A stretch of DNA of 64,000 bases from Paenibacillus sp. 32352 (GTDB lineage Bacteria; Bacillota; Bacilli; Paenibacillales; NBRC-103111), in contig NZ_MZNT01000010.1 in NCBI RefSeq assembly GCF_002042965.1, forward strand, positions 248,001 to 312,000. The letters run 5' to 3'. Each line of letters begins with the position of its first letter. Within the stretch, counting starts at the first letter, position 1. Made by a program: the position numbers and the translations under genes. This document shows positions 42,086 to 51,348 of the stretch, in pieces. The notes beneath the pieces are model-generated. The model was not told where the DNA came from and made no database searches. It saw only the letters and a list, made by a program, of their open reading frames with translations.

Positions 42086-42245
42086 ATTTCTTCACACCTT
42101 CCTTTTGATTTCGACTCGCTTATTTATTTTAGAAGCCTGATATTCTTAGTGAATTGCTCCAGGTATCCGTAACTACCTTATCCATACCATATTACCCATT
42201 TTTTCCAGCTATGCTAGGAAAGCCTTGTCGTATTGTCATTCACGT

Positions 42246-42303
42246 AAAAAAAGAACCGGCTTCCGATCAAACGAATCGATGATGCGCTTTCCGAAAGCTG
42301 GTC
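42246..42303 (-). terminator. Terminator of the third cassette's YesN-like gene
   Basis: On the minus strand ACCAGCTTTC near 42293-42302 pairs imperfectly with GGAAGCCGGT near 42254-42263, followed by TCTTTTTTT. An inner hairpin (GCTTTC/GAAAGC) is also present. It lies about 60 bases after the stop. Confidence 0.65.
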
Positions 42304-42365
42304 CATCCAGTCCTCTTCTATGGCGAGGTTTGGGCACGGTGTAATGAACTTTTTTCCTGGAAGAG

Positions 42366-43901
42366 TCACTGGCCGGCCATCTGCTTGCGGTATTCTTTGG
42401 GCGAGACTCCCGCTATTTTATTGAAGATATGCGTGAAATAATTGGAGTCGTTGAAGCCGGTGGCTTCGGAAATTTCGAATATTTTCATATCTGTACTTTT
42501 CAGCAGAAGCTTCGCTTTCTGTACGCGCAGGTTCTGGATATAGCCGGTTACACTTTCCCCGGTTTCCTTTTTAAACAGATTACTGAAGTAGCTGGGGTTG
42601 AGATGGACATGGGCCGCCACCTCGGCCAAGCCGCATACCCCCATGTATGACTCTTCAATAAACCGGATAGCCTGCTTGACCGGATTATCATTCTTGCTGG
42701 CAAGCCAGTTATTGTGTGACCGCAGGAATTCATGGATGTATCCCTGCAGCCATACCGCAATATCATCCGGTGTCACACATTTGTAGACAGTATCCCACTC
42801 TATGGGGCGCACAGCCATTTGCCATTCGGGAAACTGGACCTGCACTAGCCGAAGAATGGCAGCAGCCAGCAGCAGCGCTTCAATCTTGGCGGTTTGCGGG
42901 GGCAAATGGCTGATCCGGACGACTTGCTCCTGCAGCTCACGGCTCAGCCGGCTGTTATCCTCCGACATAAGCCAGGTTACAATTTCCTTTTCCTTCTCGT
43001 AAAGCGCCGTCTGGTTGAGCAGTGATTCATTGGCAGAACCGTGGTCCCTGTCCCCTTCCCGGCAATACCGTCTGTAGCCCTGACGCAATTCCTCCGTACT
43101 GGCGCATAGCCCTTGTCCGCTGTATTCAAGAGCCAGCCTCAGATAATGATGGACCGAGTCGGTGAGTATCTGCGGCCATGAGGGGAATGTATCCGGCCGG
43201 GAAGCACTCCGGTCCACCAATAAAGCCCACTCCGATGCATTCATGGGAAACAGGCGAAAGCCGCCGGGAAACCATTTATTCAAGTGCTCCCCGGCAATAT
43301 TCGCGAAAGCAAATTGCAAAAGCGGCACATCCTCGGCGGAATAATGCTTCTCTGGAGGAAAATAGGTGGGAATACGGAGAAAATGCAGCTCACATTGCTT
43401 CATCCGCTTCAGCAGAGCCTCCACCTCTTCACCGTTGCAGGGCATGCCCATAATAGCCGAGCGCAGCTCGCTGTCTTCATGCTGACGCTTCCAGCCCTCC
43501 ACCAAGAACTGAGACTGGCTTTCTTCAATCAGCTGCACATAAATCCGATCGAGTACGCTTAATATATCCATTTCCACACAAGGCTTCGTAATAAAGTCCA
43601 CCACGCCGAACTTGACGGCGGACTGGGCATACGAAAAATCCTTGAATCCGGTTACAATCACAATCTTCGTCAGCCAGCCGCGGCTTCTGATTTCTTCTAC
43701 CAGCTGCAGACCATCAATATGGGGCATCCGGATATCGGTCAGCAAGAGATCCGGGACACATTTCTCCATCATTGACAAGGCGTCCCGGCCATTGGCCGCT
43801 TCCCCAGTCACCACCCACTCGGCGGACCGCTTCCCCACCAGTTTCAGCAGCCCCTTGCGGAAGTTAGGCTGATCCTCTGCAATAAACAACTTGCCCTTCA
43901 C
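42366..43901 (-). CDS. YesN-like AraC-type response regulator (GH105/GH43 cassette)
   Basis: 511 residues. Receiver: FIAEDQPNFRKGL, phosphoacceptor Asp in LLLTDIRMPHIDG, Lys in FITKPCVEMD. C-terminal AraC domain: LAEVAAHVHLNPSYFSNLFKK and FEISEATGFNDSNYFTHIFNK with GVSPKEYRKQ. The GTG start overlaps the YesM-like stop by four bases (GTGA), with GAGGAGG upstream. It is the best candidate to bind the 38-bp element found before the permease operon and before the GH43 gene. Confidence 0.94.
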   Translation of the reverse strand: MKGKLFIAEDQPNFRKGLLKLVGKRSAEWVVTGEAANGRDALSMMEKCVPDLLLTDIRMPHIDGLQLVEEIRSRGWLTKIVIVTGFKDFSYAQSAVKFGVVDFITKPCVEMDILSVLDRIYVQLIEESQSQFLVEGWKRQHEDSELRSAIMGMPCNGEEVEALLKRMKQCELHFLRIPTYFPPEKHYSAEDVPLLQFAFANIAGEHLNKWFPGGFRLFPMNASEWALLVDRSASRPDTFPSWPQILTDSVHHYLRLALEYSGQGLCASTEELRQGYRRYCREGDRDHGSANESLLNQTALYEKEKEIVTWLMSEDNSRLSRELQEQVVRISHLPPQTAKIEALLLAAAILRLVQVQFPEWQMAVRPIEWDTVYKCVTPDDIAVWLQGYIHEFLRSHNNWLASKNDNPVKQAIRFIEESYMGVCGLAEVAAHVHLNPSYFSNLFKKETGESVTGYIQNLRVQKAKLLLKSTDMKIFEISEATGFNDSNYFTHIFNKIAGVSPKEYRKQMAGQ

Positions 43902-45772
43902 CCGTTTCCCTCCTCATGACTCCCCAGTGTCCCGGATTTAATAGGAAGCGTCATGTGAACAACCGTTCCTTTCCCTTCACTACTGGTAATTTCCACCCCA
44001 TATGCGGGTCCGTATACCAGTTGAATGCGCCTCAGCACACTTTTGTAGCCGATTCCTGTCTTATCGCCGTCCGGCAGCACAGCCTCCGCCTCTGTCAAAG
44101 CTCTCAGGGTTTCTTTATCCATACCGCATCCGTTGTCAGCCACTACGATATGCAGTGCCTCATTTAACAGGAACGCTTTAATCCGCAGCACCCGGTCTTT
44201 CTCCATATCACGGAAAGCGTGTACAAAAACATTTTCCACCACCGGCAGCAAGAGGGATCGCATCATCCGCAGACTCAGCAGGGACTCTTCAGCTTGGATA
44301 ATGGTTTCAATCTCGCCAGTGAACAGCTCTGTCTGGATCTTGATGTAATTGCGGATCTGGTGCAACTCTTCGCCAAGAGTCGTATCCGTCTGGACAGATT
44401 TAAGGGAATACTTCAACATCTCCGAGATGGCGTTGATCAGAAGCGCCGTCTCCTCCTGATCGTTGCTGTACAGCTTCCAATACAGCTCATTGAACAGGTT
44501 GTGCAGATAATGAGGGTTTAGCTGTGCCTGGATGGCCTTCAGCTCCGATTCCCTCTGGCTGATCTGGGCCAGATATACCTTATTAATCAGTTCGCTCACT
44601 TGCTCCGCCATGCTGTTGAAGCTGTCTCCGATGAAGCCCAGCTCATCGCCGGAATCCACTTTGACACGGACCGTGAAATCGCCGGAACGCAGCGTACGCA
44701 GTCCCTGCATCAGATGGGCAAGAGGAGTGAGGAGCGTCCGGGTGGAAATCGTAATAAGTAACGCACTGAGCAGGATCACGCCGATTCCGGCAAATGCCAA
44801 TACTTGGATGATGTCTTTATTTTTCCTCTGTATCTCCTGTAAGGAAGCCCCTCCATATAGGGTAAAACCTGCCGGAATCAGCTCGTGGCGGACAAACAGA
44901 TATGTGATGCCATTCATTTTGACATAACGAGGATAATGTGCCTTTGTCAGTTGCAATAGTTGCTCCATCTCACTCTGATCGGTATTGGAGTAGAGCACAC
45001 CGCCCATAGGCTCCAGCAGCAGCACCTTGCCGCTGCCGTTCTCCGTAAGATCCCGCAGCACCTTGGATACCAGGCTTTCCTCCATCACCATCACCATGGT
45101 GCCGTACGGGATCAGCTTCTCATTGAGCATCCGTCTGGCTGCAACCAGAACCGTTCTGCGGCCGTCCGGATCAATGGTACTGGCCGCCTCGGCCCGGCCC
45201 CAGACCATATTCCCCCGATGGGGCTTAAGCTTTTCCATCATCCTGGTCAAGTCATCCGTTCCCGGCTCTCCTGACGCACCGGTTTTGGAGAGAGCCGTCA
45301 TTTCCCCGTTCTCATTGTACAGGAAAACGGAACGGATGGACGGCGCATCCACCAGCAGCATATTCAACTGCTCTTCTACATACTTGCGGTTCTTGAATTG
45401 GGTGTAGGAATCGCTTACGGGAACGATGTTCTCCTTGAGGAACAGTTCGATGGACGGATTCAGGATAATGGATTGGGATACGCGGTTGATTTCCTGGAAG
45501 GACATCTCCAGTCTGGCCAAAGCCTGTTCGTTGGCGATGGAGAACTGCTTGCTGATTTCATCCTCCATTAACTGGATATTTGACCGGTAGACCATCCAGC
45601 CTGCCAAGGCAAAGGCAAGTGTTACCATACACGAGAGCAGCACAATCAGTTTGATCTTGAAGCTGCCCTTTATTTTTCCTGCTATATAACCCGGCCAGCT
45701 TGTCGGACGCAGTCGGCTCCCCTCCCCCCTTTGAATTTCATATTGTATTATAAAACGGTTCCTTCCAAGCAA
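43898..45772 (-). CDS. YesM-like sensor histidine kinase (GH105/GH43 cassette)
   Basis: About 600-624 residues. A membrane helix near 40-63 and another near 325-347 bracket a Cache-type sensor. HAMP follows, then the kinase motif IQAQLNPHYLHNLFNELYWK with the phosphorylated His in NPHY. The HATPase has LLLPVVENVFVHAF and VADNGCGMD. The start is uncertain: the longest frame begins at a TTG (45772) without a ribosome binding site, while a very strong GGGGGGAGGGG (about 45719-45729) precedes an in-frame CTG at 45712. It lies 60 bp after the GH105 gene and is probably cotranscribed. Confidence 0.9.
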   Translation of the reverse strand: MLGRNRFIIQYEIQRGEGSRLRPTSWPGYIAGKIKGSFKIKLIVLLSCMVTLAFALAGWMVYRSNIQLMEDEISKQFSIANEQALARLEMSFQEINRVSQSIILNPSIELFLKENIVPVSDSYTQFKNRKYVEEQLNMLLVDAPSIRSVFLYNENGEMTALSKTGASGEPGTDDLTRMMEKLKPHRGNMVWGRAEAASTIDPDGRRTVLVAARRMLNEKLIPYGTMVMVMEESLVSKVLRDLTENGSGKVLLLEPMGGVLYSNTDQSEMEQLLQLTKAHYPRYVKMNGITYLFVRHELIPAGFTLYGGASLQEIQRKNKDIIQVLAFAGIGVILLSALLITISTRTLLTPLAHLMQGLRTLRSGDFTVRVKVDSGDELGFIGDSFNSMAEQVSELINKVYLAQISQRESELKAIQAQLNPHYLHNLFNELYWKLYSNDQEETALLINAISEMLKYSLKSVQTDTTLGEELHQIRNYIKIQTELFTGEIETIIQAEESLLSLRMMRSLLLPVVENVFVHAFRDMEKDRVLRIKAFLLNEALHIVVADNGCGMDKETLRALTEAEAVLPDGDKTGIGYKSVLRRIQLVYGPAYGVEITSSEGKGTVVHMTLPIKSGTLGSHEEGNG

Positions 45773-45832
45773 ACAACGTTTACATTTTACCTGTCTACGT
45801 AGGAAGGAAACGCTTCATCCGGTTGACCTGTA

Positions 45833-46948
45833 TTATTTTAAAGCTTCATACAAGGCAATTAGAGCAAGGGACTGTCCGTATGCCATTGGCATAATGGTAA
45901 TGTTTTTATAATGGTCTTTGTCCATTCCCATACCGGTTCCGGCCGACACATTCAGCACGGTTCCGTCACCGCTGATATTTTGACAAACCGCCTGGATGGC
46001 CTTGTCTGCAACAGCCTGATAGGAGGAATCCAGAATACCGGTTTTTATGCCTTTTAGGATACCCGCGGCAATTGCGGCCGATCCGGATACCTCTTCATAG
46101 CTGGTTGGGTCTTGCAGGACGGTGTGCCATAGGCCGGAAGCGGCCTGGAGAGGAACCAGAGCGTTGACCTGGGCCTTATACGTATCAACCAGAAATTGAC
46201 GGACACCCGGGTTCATCGTATCCTGGCAAGTTTCCAGGTAATCGACGAGGCCGTAGGTGAACCAGGAATTGCCGCGGCACCAGAAGATGCTGCCGAAATT
46301 ATCATTGCGCTCGAAGCTCCAGCCGTGGAAGAACAGTCCGGTATGTTTGTCGAACAAGTACTTGATATGGAGCAAAATCTGGTGTACTGCTTCTTGCTCC
46401 CACTCCGGCCGGTTGAACTTGCGCCCGGCCTGGTTCAGAAACAGAACCGCCATAAAGAGCGTATCAATCCATAACTGCTCATTGTGCAAGTGGATTCCAT
46501 CCCGGTTACCAATGGCAGTGACTGTATGCTGGAAGCCGCCTTCTTTGGTTTTGGGCAGCTCATGAACGAGCCAGTCCGCATGATCCCGGCATAGCTGTTC
46601 CAGCTGCTTGGAAGGCTCAAGCTGATCCAGGAGCAAAACCAGAGCCAGATAAGGGGCGGTCGTATTAATGTTTTTTGACGGCAGGCCGACCTCCATATTG
46701 CGGGAATACCAGTTCTGAAAAAACTCCATATAGCGAGTATCGCTGTAATACTTCTGCAGCTTGTACAGACCATAAAGACCGACGCCCTGGGGCCAGTCCC
46801 ATTCCTCAATTCCGAAATCCCGTTGGACAATCCCTTTTCTTGTATCGGCCTGGACCGCGGTTTTATCCTTTTCATAGTCGCTGCCGCCCAGATTCATAAG
46901 TTTGTCCACTACCAGTCCGATTTTTTGAAGCAGCATTTCATTTGTCAT
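45833..46948 (-). CDS. GH105 unsaturated glucuronyl/galacturonyl hydrolase, YteR/YesR type
   Basis: 371 residues, (alpha/alpha)6 barrel, no signal peptide. Family marks are DWPQGVGLYGLYKLQKYY, HLHNEQLWIDTLFMAVLFL (catalytic Asp of YteR-type enzymes), FWCRGNSWFTYGLVDYLE, GLWHTVLQDPTSYEEVSGSA and IMPMAYGQSLALIALYE. It removes the unsaturated uronic acid left on pectin (rhamnogalacturonan) fragments by polysaccharide lyases. It follows the binding-protein gene of the cassette. It indicates that the imported ligand is a lyase-produced pectic oligosaccharide. Confidence 0.93.
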   Translation of the reverse strand: MTNEMLLQKIGLVVDKLMNLGGSDYEKDKTAVQADTRKGIVQRDFGIEEWDWPQGVGLYGLYKLQKYYSDTRYMEFFQNWYSRNMEVGLPSKNINTTAPYLALVLLLDQLEPSKQLEQLCRDHADWLVHELPKTKEGGFQHTVTAIGNRDGIHLHNEQLWIDTLFMAVLFLNQAGRKFNRPEWEQEAVHQILLHIKYLFDKHTGLFFHGWSFERNDNFGSIFWCRGNSWFTYGLVDYLETCQDTMNPGVRQFLVDTYKAQVNALVPLQAASGLWHTVLQDPTSYEEVSGSAAIAAGILKGIKTGILDSSYQAVADKAIQAVCQNISGDGTVLNVSAGTGMGMDKDHYKNITIMPMAYGQSLALIALYEALK

Positions 46949-47049
46949 GATTCATATACTCCTTCTCATATAAATTGTTCCGAAAGCAAACTTGGCCCGG
47001 CCTTTGCCGGACCAGGTCCGCATTTATCCTATTCCAGGCCCTTCAGCCC

Positions 47050-48690
47050 TTACTTGTGTTGGGAGCGGACCAACTCCAGGATATCCTTGCCGAGGAAGGC
47101 TCTGTCCTTATTTTCTTTATACCAGGTATTCATGAATTCCTCGATCTGTTTGCCGCCGCCTCTCTCCCAGGCAGCTTTAGCATCTGCAATGGCCTGCTCA
47201 GGGGTATATTGGGCCCCACCAATAATGCCTTTGGTAAAGATGTCCTTCATTTCCTTGTCGATATTGGTATTGATCACTACCAAATCGCTCGGCAGGGTAG
47301 GCATATGCTCATAGTGACTCAGCGCGGGATACTGGGCCTCGGGATTAAGCAGAAACTCGTCGGCTTTCTTCAACATGTCCAGGCCAGCCTTCTGGTCAGG
47401 ATCATTCACGTCGAACGCAGTGGTGGAAATCAGAAGCGGATTCTCTGGGATTGAGTAGAACATGGAGTAGTCCATGGCCCAATCCAGCTCCTTGGCATTC
47501 TTCGCAGGATCAATGACCTTGGGAAAACCGTCCTCGCCTTTCTTCCAATGCTCTCCCTCAATTCCTTTCTTCAAAATTAGGGCATTCTCCGGCTTGATGA
47601 TGAAGTTAATATATTCCATAGCTGCCTTGGGATCCTTGGCCGCGGCATTGATCACCGTGGTCATTTGAACTGGATTGACCACATGATGAACGAATTGTCC
47701 CATAGAAGACCTTGGCTGCGCCATCGGCGCAATCTCCGCCCCCGGAACAACCTTGCGGAGCGTTTTAACGTCCGTTACCGTATTCTCAAACCAGTTGGTG
47801 ATAGCAGGAGGAAGATAAACGCCTATTTTTCCGTTCAGAAAATCCTGCTTGGCTTTGGCTCCATTCTTGTCCGCCAAGTAATCCTTATCGATAAGCCCTT
47901 CTTCAAATAATCTTTTCTTGAATTTAAGAGACTCCAGCGAATTATCCCAAGTCCTGACAATTTTGTCATCATTGGAGATTTTCCAGCCGTACGAGCCGAA
48001 CATGGAATCCACCATGCCATCCGAGGTGTAGCTCATATTGGTTCCATAAGTATCCTTCTTCCCGTTGCCGTCAGGGTCCTGCTCAACGAATGCTTTCAGA
48101 ACGACAAGCAATTCGTCGGTGGTCTTCGGAACCTCTAGCTTCAGCTTTTTCAGCCAATCCATCCGGATAAAGGCTACACTCTGCAGGTGGGGCTCATTAA
48201 TTTTGCCGATTTCGTAAAGCTTGCCGTCCGGCTTGGTGCCTATTTTGCGAAGCTGGGGGTACTTCTCCAGCAGCTTCTGGTATTCAGGGGCATATTGCAA
48301 GTAATCATCCAAAGGCATCAATTGCTTCTGCTGGTACAGGGAATTCCTGAATCCCGTATCATAATCATTGACAATATCCGGCGCACTGCCCGATGCGAAC
48401 AACACATTCAGCTTCTTGACTGCCTCTGCCCGGGCCACCGGCACATACTTGGCCGTAACGGGAGAATGCTCATTGATCCACTTGGTCCAACGGTTGTCCT
48501 CAACCGTTCCCTCCGCTGCAGGAATATTGCCTCTGTCATAATTGGAAACGGTAATTGTGGCTTTTCCTTCAGCTTGCCCTCCTGCCCCTTCTTCCTTTTG
48601 GCTGCAACCAGCTGCCCCTGCCGCCATAACCGCCGACAGTCCCAGCGCTAACGTGATCTTCATTTTTGGTGCGAATGTTTGTCCAAACAT
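47050..48690 (-). CDS. Sugar-binding lipoprotein of the GH105 cassette
   Basis: 546 residues. The signal peptide MFGQTFAPKMKITLALGLSA ends in lipobox GAAGC-SQK. LplA-type features: FIRMDWLKKLKLEVPKTTDE, EQDPDGNGKKDTYG and FLNGKIGVYLPP. The ATG at 48690 has GAGGGGGA six bases upstream. It lies between the permease pair and GH105. The ligand is probably an unsaturated rhamnogalacturonan oligosaccharide, inferred from GH105. Confidence 0.93.
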   Translation of the reverse strand: MFGQTFAPKMKITLALGLSAVMAAGAAGCSQKEEGAGGQAEGKATITVSNYDRGNIPAAEGTVEDNRWTKWINEHSPVTAKYVPVARAEAVKKLNVLFASGSAPDIVNDYDTGFRNSLYQQKQLMPLDDYLQYAPEYQKLLEKYPQLRKIGTKPDGKLYEIGKINEPHLQSVAFIRMDWLKKLKLEVPKTTDELLVVLKAFVEQDPDGNGKKDTYGTNMSYTSDGMVDSMFGSYGWKISNDDKIVRTWDNSLESLKFKKRLFEEGLIDKDYLADKNGAKAKQDFLNGKIGVYLPPAITNWFENTVTDVKTLRKVVPGAEIAPMAQPRSSMGQFVHHVVNPVQMTTVINAAAKDPKAAMEYINFIIKPENALILKKGIEGEHWKKGEDGFPKVIDPAKNAKELDWAMDYSMFYSIPENPLLISTTAFDVNDPDQKAGLDMLKKADEFLLNPEAQYPALSHYEHMPTLPSDLVVINTNIDKEMKDIFTKGIIGGAQYTPEQAIADAKAAWERGGGKQIEEFMNTWYKENKDRAFLGKDILELVRSQHK

Positions 48691-48734
48691 GTGGAATCCC
48701 CCTCATCCTTCTATGATTTATTTCATTGTTGCCG

Positions 48735-49613
48735 CTAACCCTTGATTGAGCCAAGCATAATGCCCTTGACAAAATATTTCTGCAGGAACGGATATACCAC
48801 CAGCATGGGCACAACCATAACCATAACCCCAACCGCTTTCAGCTTTTCGGATACCATCTCCTGCTGCTGCATCATATCCATGGCCGACATATTGAAGTTC
48901 CCCTGAATTTGCAGCATCCCCTGGACGATAACAGTAAGATTCTGCAAATTCGTCTTATTGATGTAAAGAATAACACTCATGAACATGTTCCAGTAGCCCA
49001 CTCCGTAGAATAACGTCAGCGTAGCCAGCATGGGAAGAGACAAGGGCAGTATGATGCGCATGAGCAGTTGGACCTCGCCACAGCCATCCATCTGGGCAGA
49101 TTCCGCCACTTCTCCCGGGATGCTCTCAAAATAGCTTTTCATAATCAGCATATTATAGGTGCTGATCAGCCCGCCAAGCCAGAGGGACCAGTAAGTGTTG
49201 GTCAAATGCAAGCTGTTCATGACCAGATAGGTAGGGATCATGCCTCCGCTGAAAAGCATGGTGAACAATGCAGCTGTTGTGATCGGCTTGCGGGCATACA
49301 GGTAACGGCGGGATAAGGGATAGGCCGTCAGCACCGTGGCCAGCATGCTCAAGGCCGTTCCGCATAAGGTAATGATCACGCTGTTGGTAAAGGCGCGCAA
49401 GGCTGGCGTATTCTCAAAAAAGTATTGGTAAACAGTGAAATCAAGCCCCACCGGCCAGAACCAGACCTGGCCCAGGTCAACCGCGTGCCCGGAGCTTACG
49501 GACAGCGCAATCAGATGCAGGAAAGGCAGGATGCAGGTGAGCGAAATAATGATCAATACCACGTGAATAAGGATGACAAAAATTTTTCCGCCTGTGGATT
49601 CTCTCAAGAGCAT
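48735..49613 (-). CDS. Carbohydrate ABC permease, LplC/YtcP type (GH105 cassette)
   Basis: About 292 residues, six helices. Docking loop: EVAESAQMDGCGEVQ followed by LPLSLPML; C-terminus VKGIMLGSIKG. The ATG at 49613 follows AGGGAGG closely; a longer frame to 49703 overlaps the upstream permease and has no signal. Forms the channel with the next entry. Confidence 0.92.
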   Translation of the reverse strand: MLLRESTGGKIFVILIHVVLIIISLTCILPFLHLIALSVSSGHAVDLGQVWFWPVGLDFTVYQYFFENTPALRAFTNSVIITLCGTALSMLATVLTAYPLSRRYLYARKPITTAALFTMLFSGGMIPTYLVMNSLHLTNTYWSLWLGGLISTYNMLIMKSYFESIPGEVAESAQMDGCGEVQLLMRIILPLSLPMLATLTLFYGVGYWNMFMSVILYINKTNLQNLTVIVQGMLQIQGNFNMSAMDMMQQQEMVSEKLKAVGVMVMVVPMLVVYPFLQKYFVKGIMLGSIKG

Positions 49614-49626
49614 TTCCCTCCCTTCT

Positions 49627-50583
49627 TTAGAATAATCCCTGATCGAATTTACGGGCCAAGGCGTTGGCCGACAGCACAAGTACCAGGCCGACGAAGGATT
49701 CAAACAAGCCCATGGCTGTGGTCAGGCCGAATTGGGCCTGCTGCAGCCCCACTTTGTACACGTAGGTGCTGATGACCTCCGCTTTCTGCAGGACAGTGGG
49801 ATTCTGCAAATTGTAAACCTGGTCAAACCCTACTTCCATCAAACGGCCCATGCCAAGAATCAGCAGCAGGATAATCGTAGGACGGATACCCGGCAGGGTG
49901 ATATGCCAAATCTGCCTAAGCTTGCCTGCACCGTCCATCCCCGCGGATTCGTACAGGCTGGGGTCAATGCCGGAGATAGCGGCGAGATAGATAATAGCGC
50001 TGAAGCCCATCTCCTTCCACATGCCGGAGCCGACAAAGATGGCGATCCATGAGTTTGTGCGGTACAGGAAGGGCACCGGCTCCATCCCCCATTGGCCCAG
50101 CAGCTTGTTGATGGTGCCGCCGTCGATGGAGAACAGGGTCAGGATAATGCCCGCAACGATAACCCAGGACAAAAAATGAGGCAGATAAATAATGGTCTGA
50201 ATCCAGCGCTTCAGCCAGCTCTTCCGAACCTCATTCAAGGCAATGGCGATAAGAATCGGCGCAGGGAACCCGAAGACCAGGTTCAGAACGCTTAGGGTGA
50301 GGGTATTCCAGATAATTTGCAGCGTGACGTTGGACTGGAACAAAATCTCGAAATATTTCCATCCCACCCACGGACTTGACCATATGCCATCGTGAAAGTT
50401 GTAGTTCTTGAAAGCTATCACAAGACCGCCCATAGGCAAGTAACGGAATATCAGATAATAAAGCACTCCCGGTATAAGCATGACAAATAGCGGAATATTC
50501 TGCCGAAACCGCTTTGTCTGGTAAAAAGCTTCTTTGGCTGCCGGTACTCTATCTGTTCCTACGGCGGCAGGCGTCGTTTTCAT
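49627..50583 (-). CDS. Carbohydrate ABC permease, LplB type (GH105 cassette)
   Basis: 318 residues. Family marks are MLIPGVLYYLIFRYLPMGG, ALNEVRKSWLKRWIQT, the loop ESAGMDGAGKLRQ and IPGIRPT-like LPGIRPT. First gene of the cassette that runs through to the YesN-like regulator (50583 to 42366). The promoter with the 38-bp element is 50-115 bp upstream. Confidence 0.93.
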   Translation of the reverse strand: MKTTPAAVGTDRVPAAKEAFYQTKRFRQNIPLFVMLIPGVLYYLIFRYLPMGGLVIAFKNYNFHDGIWSSPWVGWKYFEILFQSNVTLQIIWNTLTLSVLNLVFGFPAPILIAIALNEVRKSWLKRWIQTIIYLPHFLSWVIVAGIILTLFSIDGGTINKLLGQWGMEPVPFLYRTNSWIAIFVGSGMWKEMGFSAIIYLAAISGIDPSLYESAGMDGAGKLRQIWHITLPGIRPTIILLLILGMGRLMEVGFDQVYNLQNPTVLQKAEVISTYVYKVGLQQAQFGLTTAMGLFESFVGLVLVLSANALARKFDQGLF

Positions 50584-50632
50584 GGCTTCCCCTTCTTTCC
50601 TGATGAAAGTTTTTGTTGGATGTGATGCTTAT

Positions 50633-50697
50633 AATGTACCGCGGTTCGTCCATTCCGGGCCTTAAAAATCTTTAGGTCTTTCTGTGCGATTTTTGTT
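50633..50697 (-). promoter_or_regulatory. Promoter with 38-bp element, copy A
   Basis: The element at 50660-50697 matches copy B (54778-54815) at 35 of 38 positions. On the minus strand its core is AGAAAGACCTAAAGA, flanked by AACAAAAATCG and TTAAGG. The TTAAGG end lies exactly 21 bases before a possible -10 (TACATT, 50633-50638), the same spacing as at copy B. It overlaps or abuts the -35 position, as expected for an AraC-type activator. It controls the GH105 cassette. Confidence 0.75.
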
Positions 50698-50858
50698 TCT
50701 CCTTCAAATCAGCAGGGAGCCTCACGGAAAAGGGCAGCACTGGGTCTGTTTCAAAAGTCATCAGCCGAACACGCCCTATGCCCGCTTGGAATACCGTTCC
50801 GCCAACATCCCCCCTCCGCAAATCCTACGCCCTGACAAATCCGCCTATGCGGAACGCA

Positions 50859-50904
50859 AAAAACCAAGGAGCCGGGCGGACGTTCCCTTGGCTCCTTGGT
50901 TTTT
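50859..50904. terminator. Strong bidirectional terminator
   Basis: AAAACCAAGGAGCC (about 50860-50873) and GGCTCCTTGGTTTT (50890-50903) form a perfect 14-bp stem with A and T runs on the outside. It lies 25 bases beyond the stop of the SLH remnant and so probably was the original terminator of the longer GH43 gene. The rest of 50698-50928 shows no gene. Confidence 0.85.
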
Positions 50905-50928
50905 AAACCTGTGATCCACTCAATGGCT

Positions 50929-51348
50929 TTAGTTGCTACGCCAGGCTATAAAGCGCACGATCATGGCGGACACTTCGCCGCTGTCTGCAAAGCTTTTGCT
51001 ATTGTTGCTTGCAGCAGGCAGTCCAGCGTAACGGTGCGGGATAGTAATCAGTTGTTCCCGGGAAATAGAAGCTTCAGGGGTACCGCCATCACTGATCCCG
51101 GAAGCGGTAGCCCAGTCTTTCGCCTTGCTGTACCAATATTCGGTCTCAACGTCATGCAAACGGGCCAGCACGGTAAATAGCATGGCGCGTCAAGTCCCGG
51201 GAGAAAGATTTGCGATAGTATCCCCTTCGACATTCAACCAGGTGCTCCCATAGCCGGAGGACCATTCCATGGAGGGGTTGACCCCAGTGATGCGTCCATC
51301 ATTGGCCCCAACCGCTGTTTCATTGCTGCCCTTCGGGCGCAGCCTTCG
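50929..51348 (-). pseudogene. Detached, decayed SLH-type tail of the GH43 gene
   Basis: Near the GH43 stop, a one-base shift opens a frame reading SNETAVGANDGRITGVNPSM, WSSGYGSTWLNVEGDTIANL and SPGT. This is the C-terminal module seen in Paenibacillus SLH proteins. After an in-frame TGA (51190-51192), the same frame continues RAMLFTVLARLHDVETEYWY, SKAKDWATASGISDGG and EASISREQLITIPHRYAG, an unmistakable S-layer-homology motif. It then degenerates (VSAMIVRFIAWRSN) and stops at 50929. The ancestral enzyme was therefore surface-anchored. The present frame ends at 51320. Confidence 0.8.
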
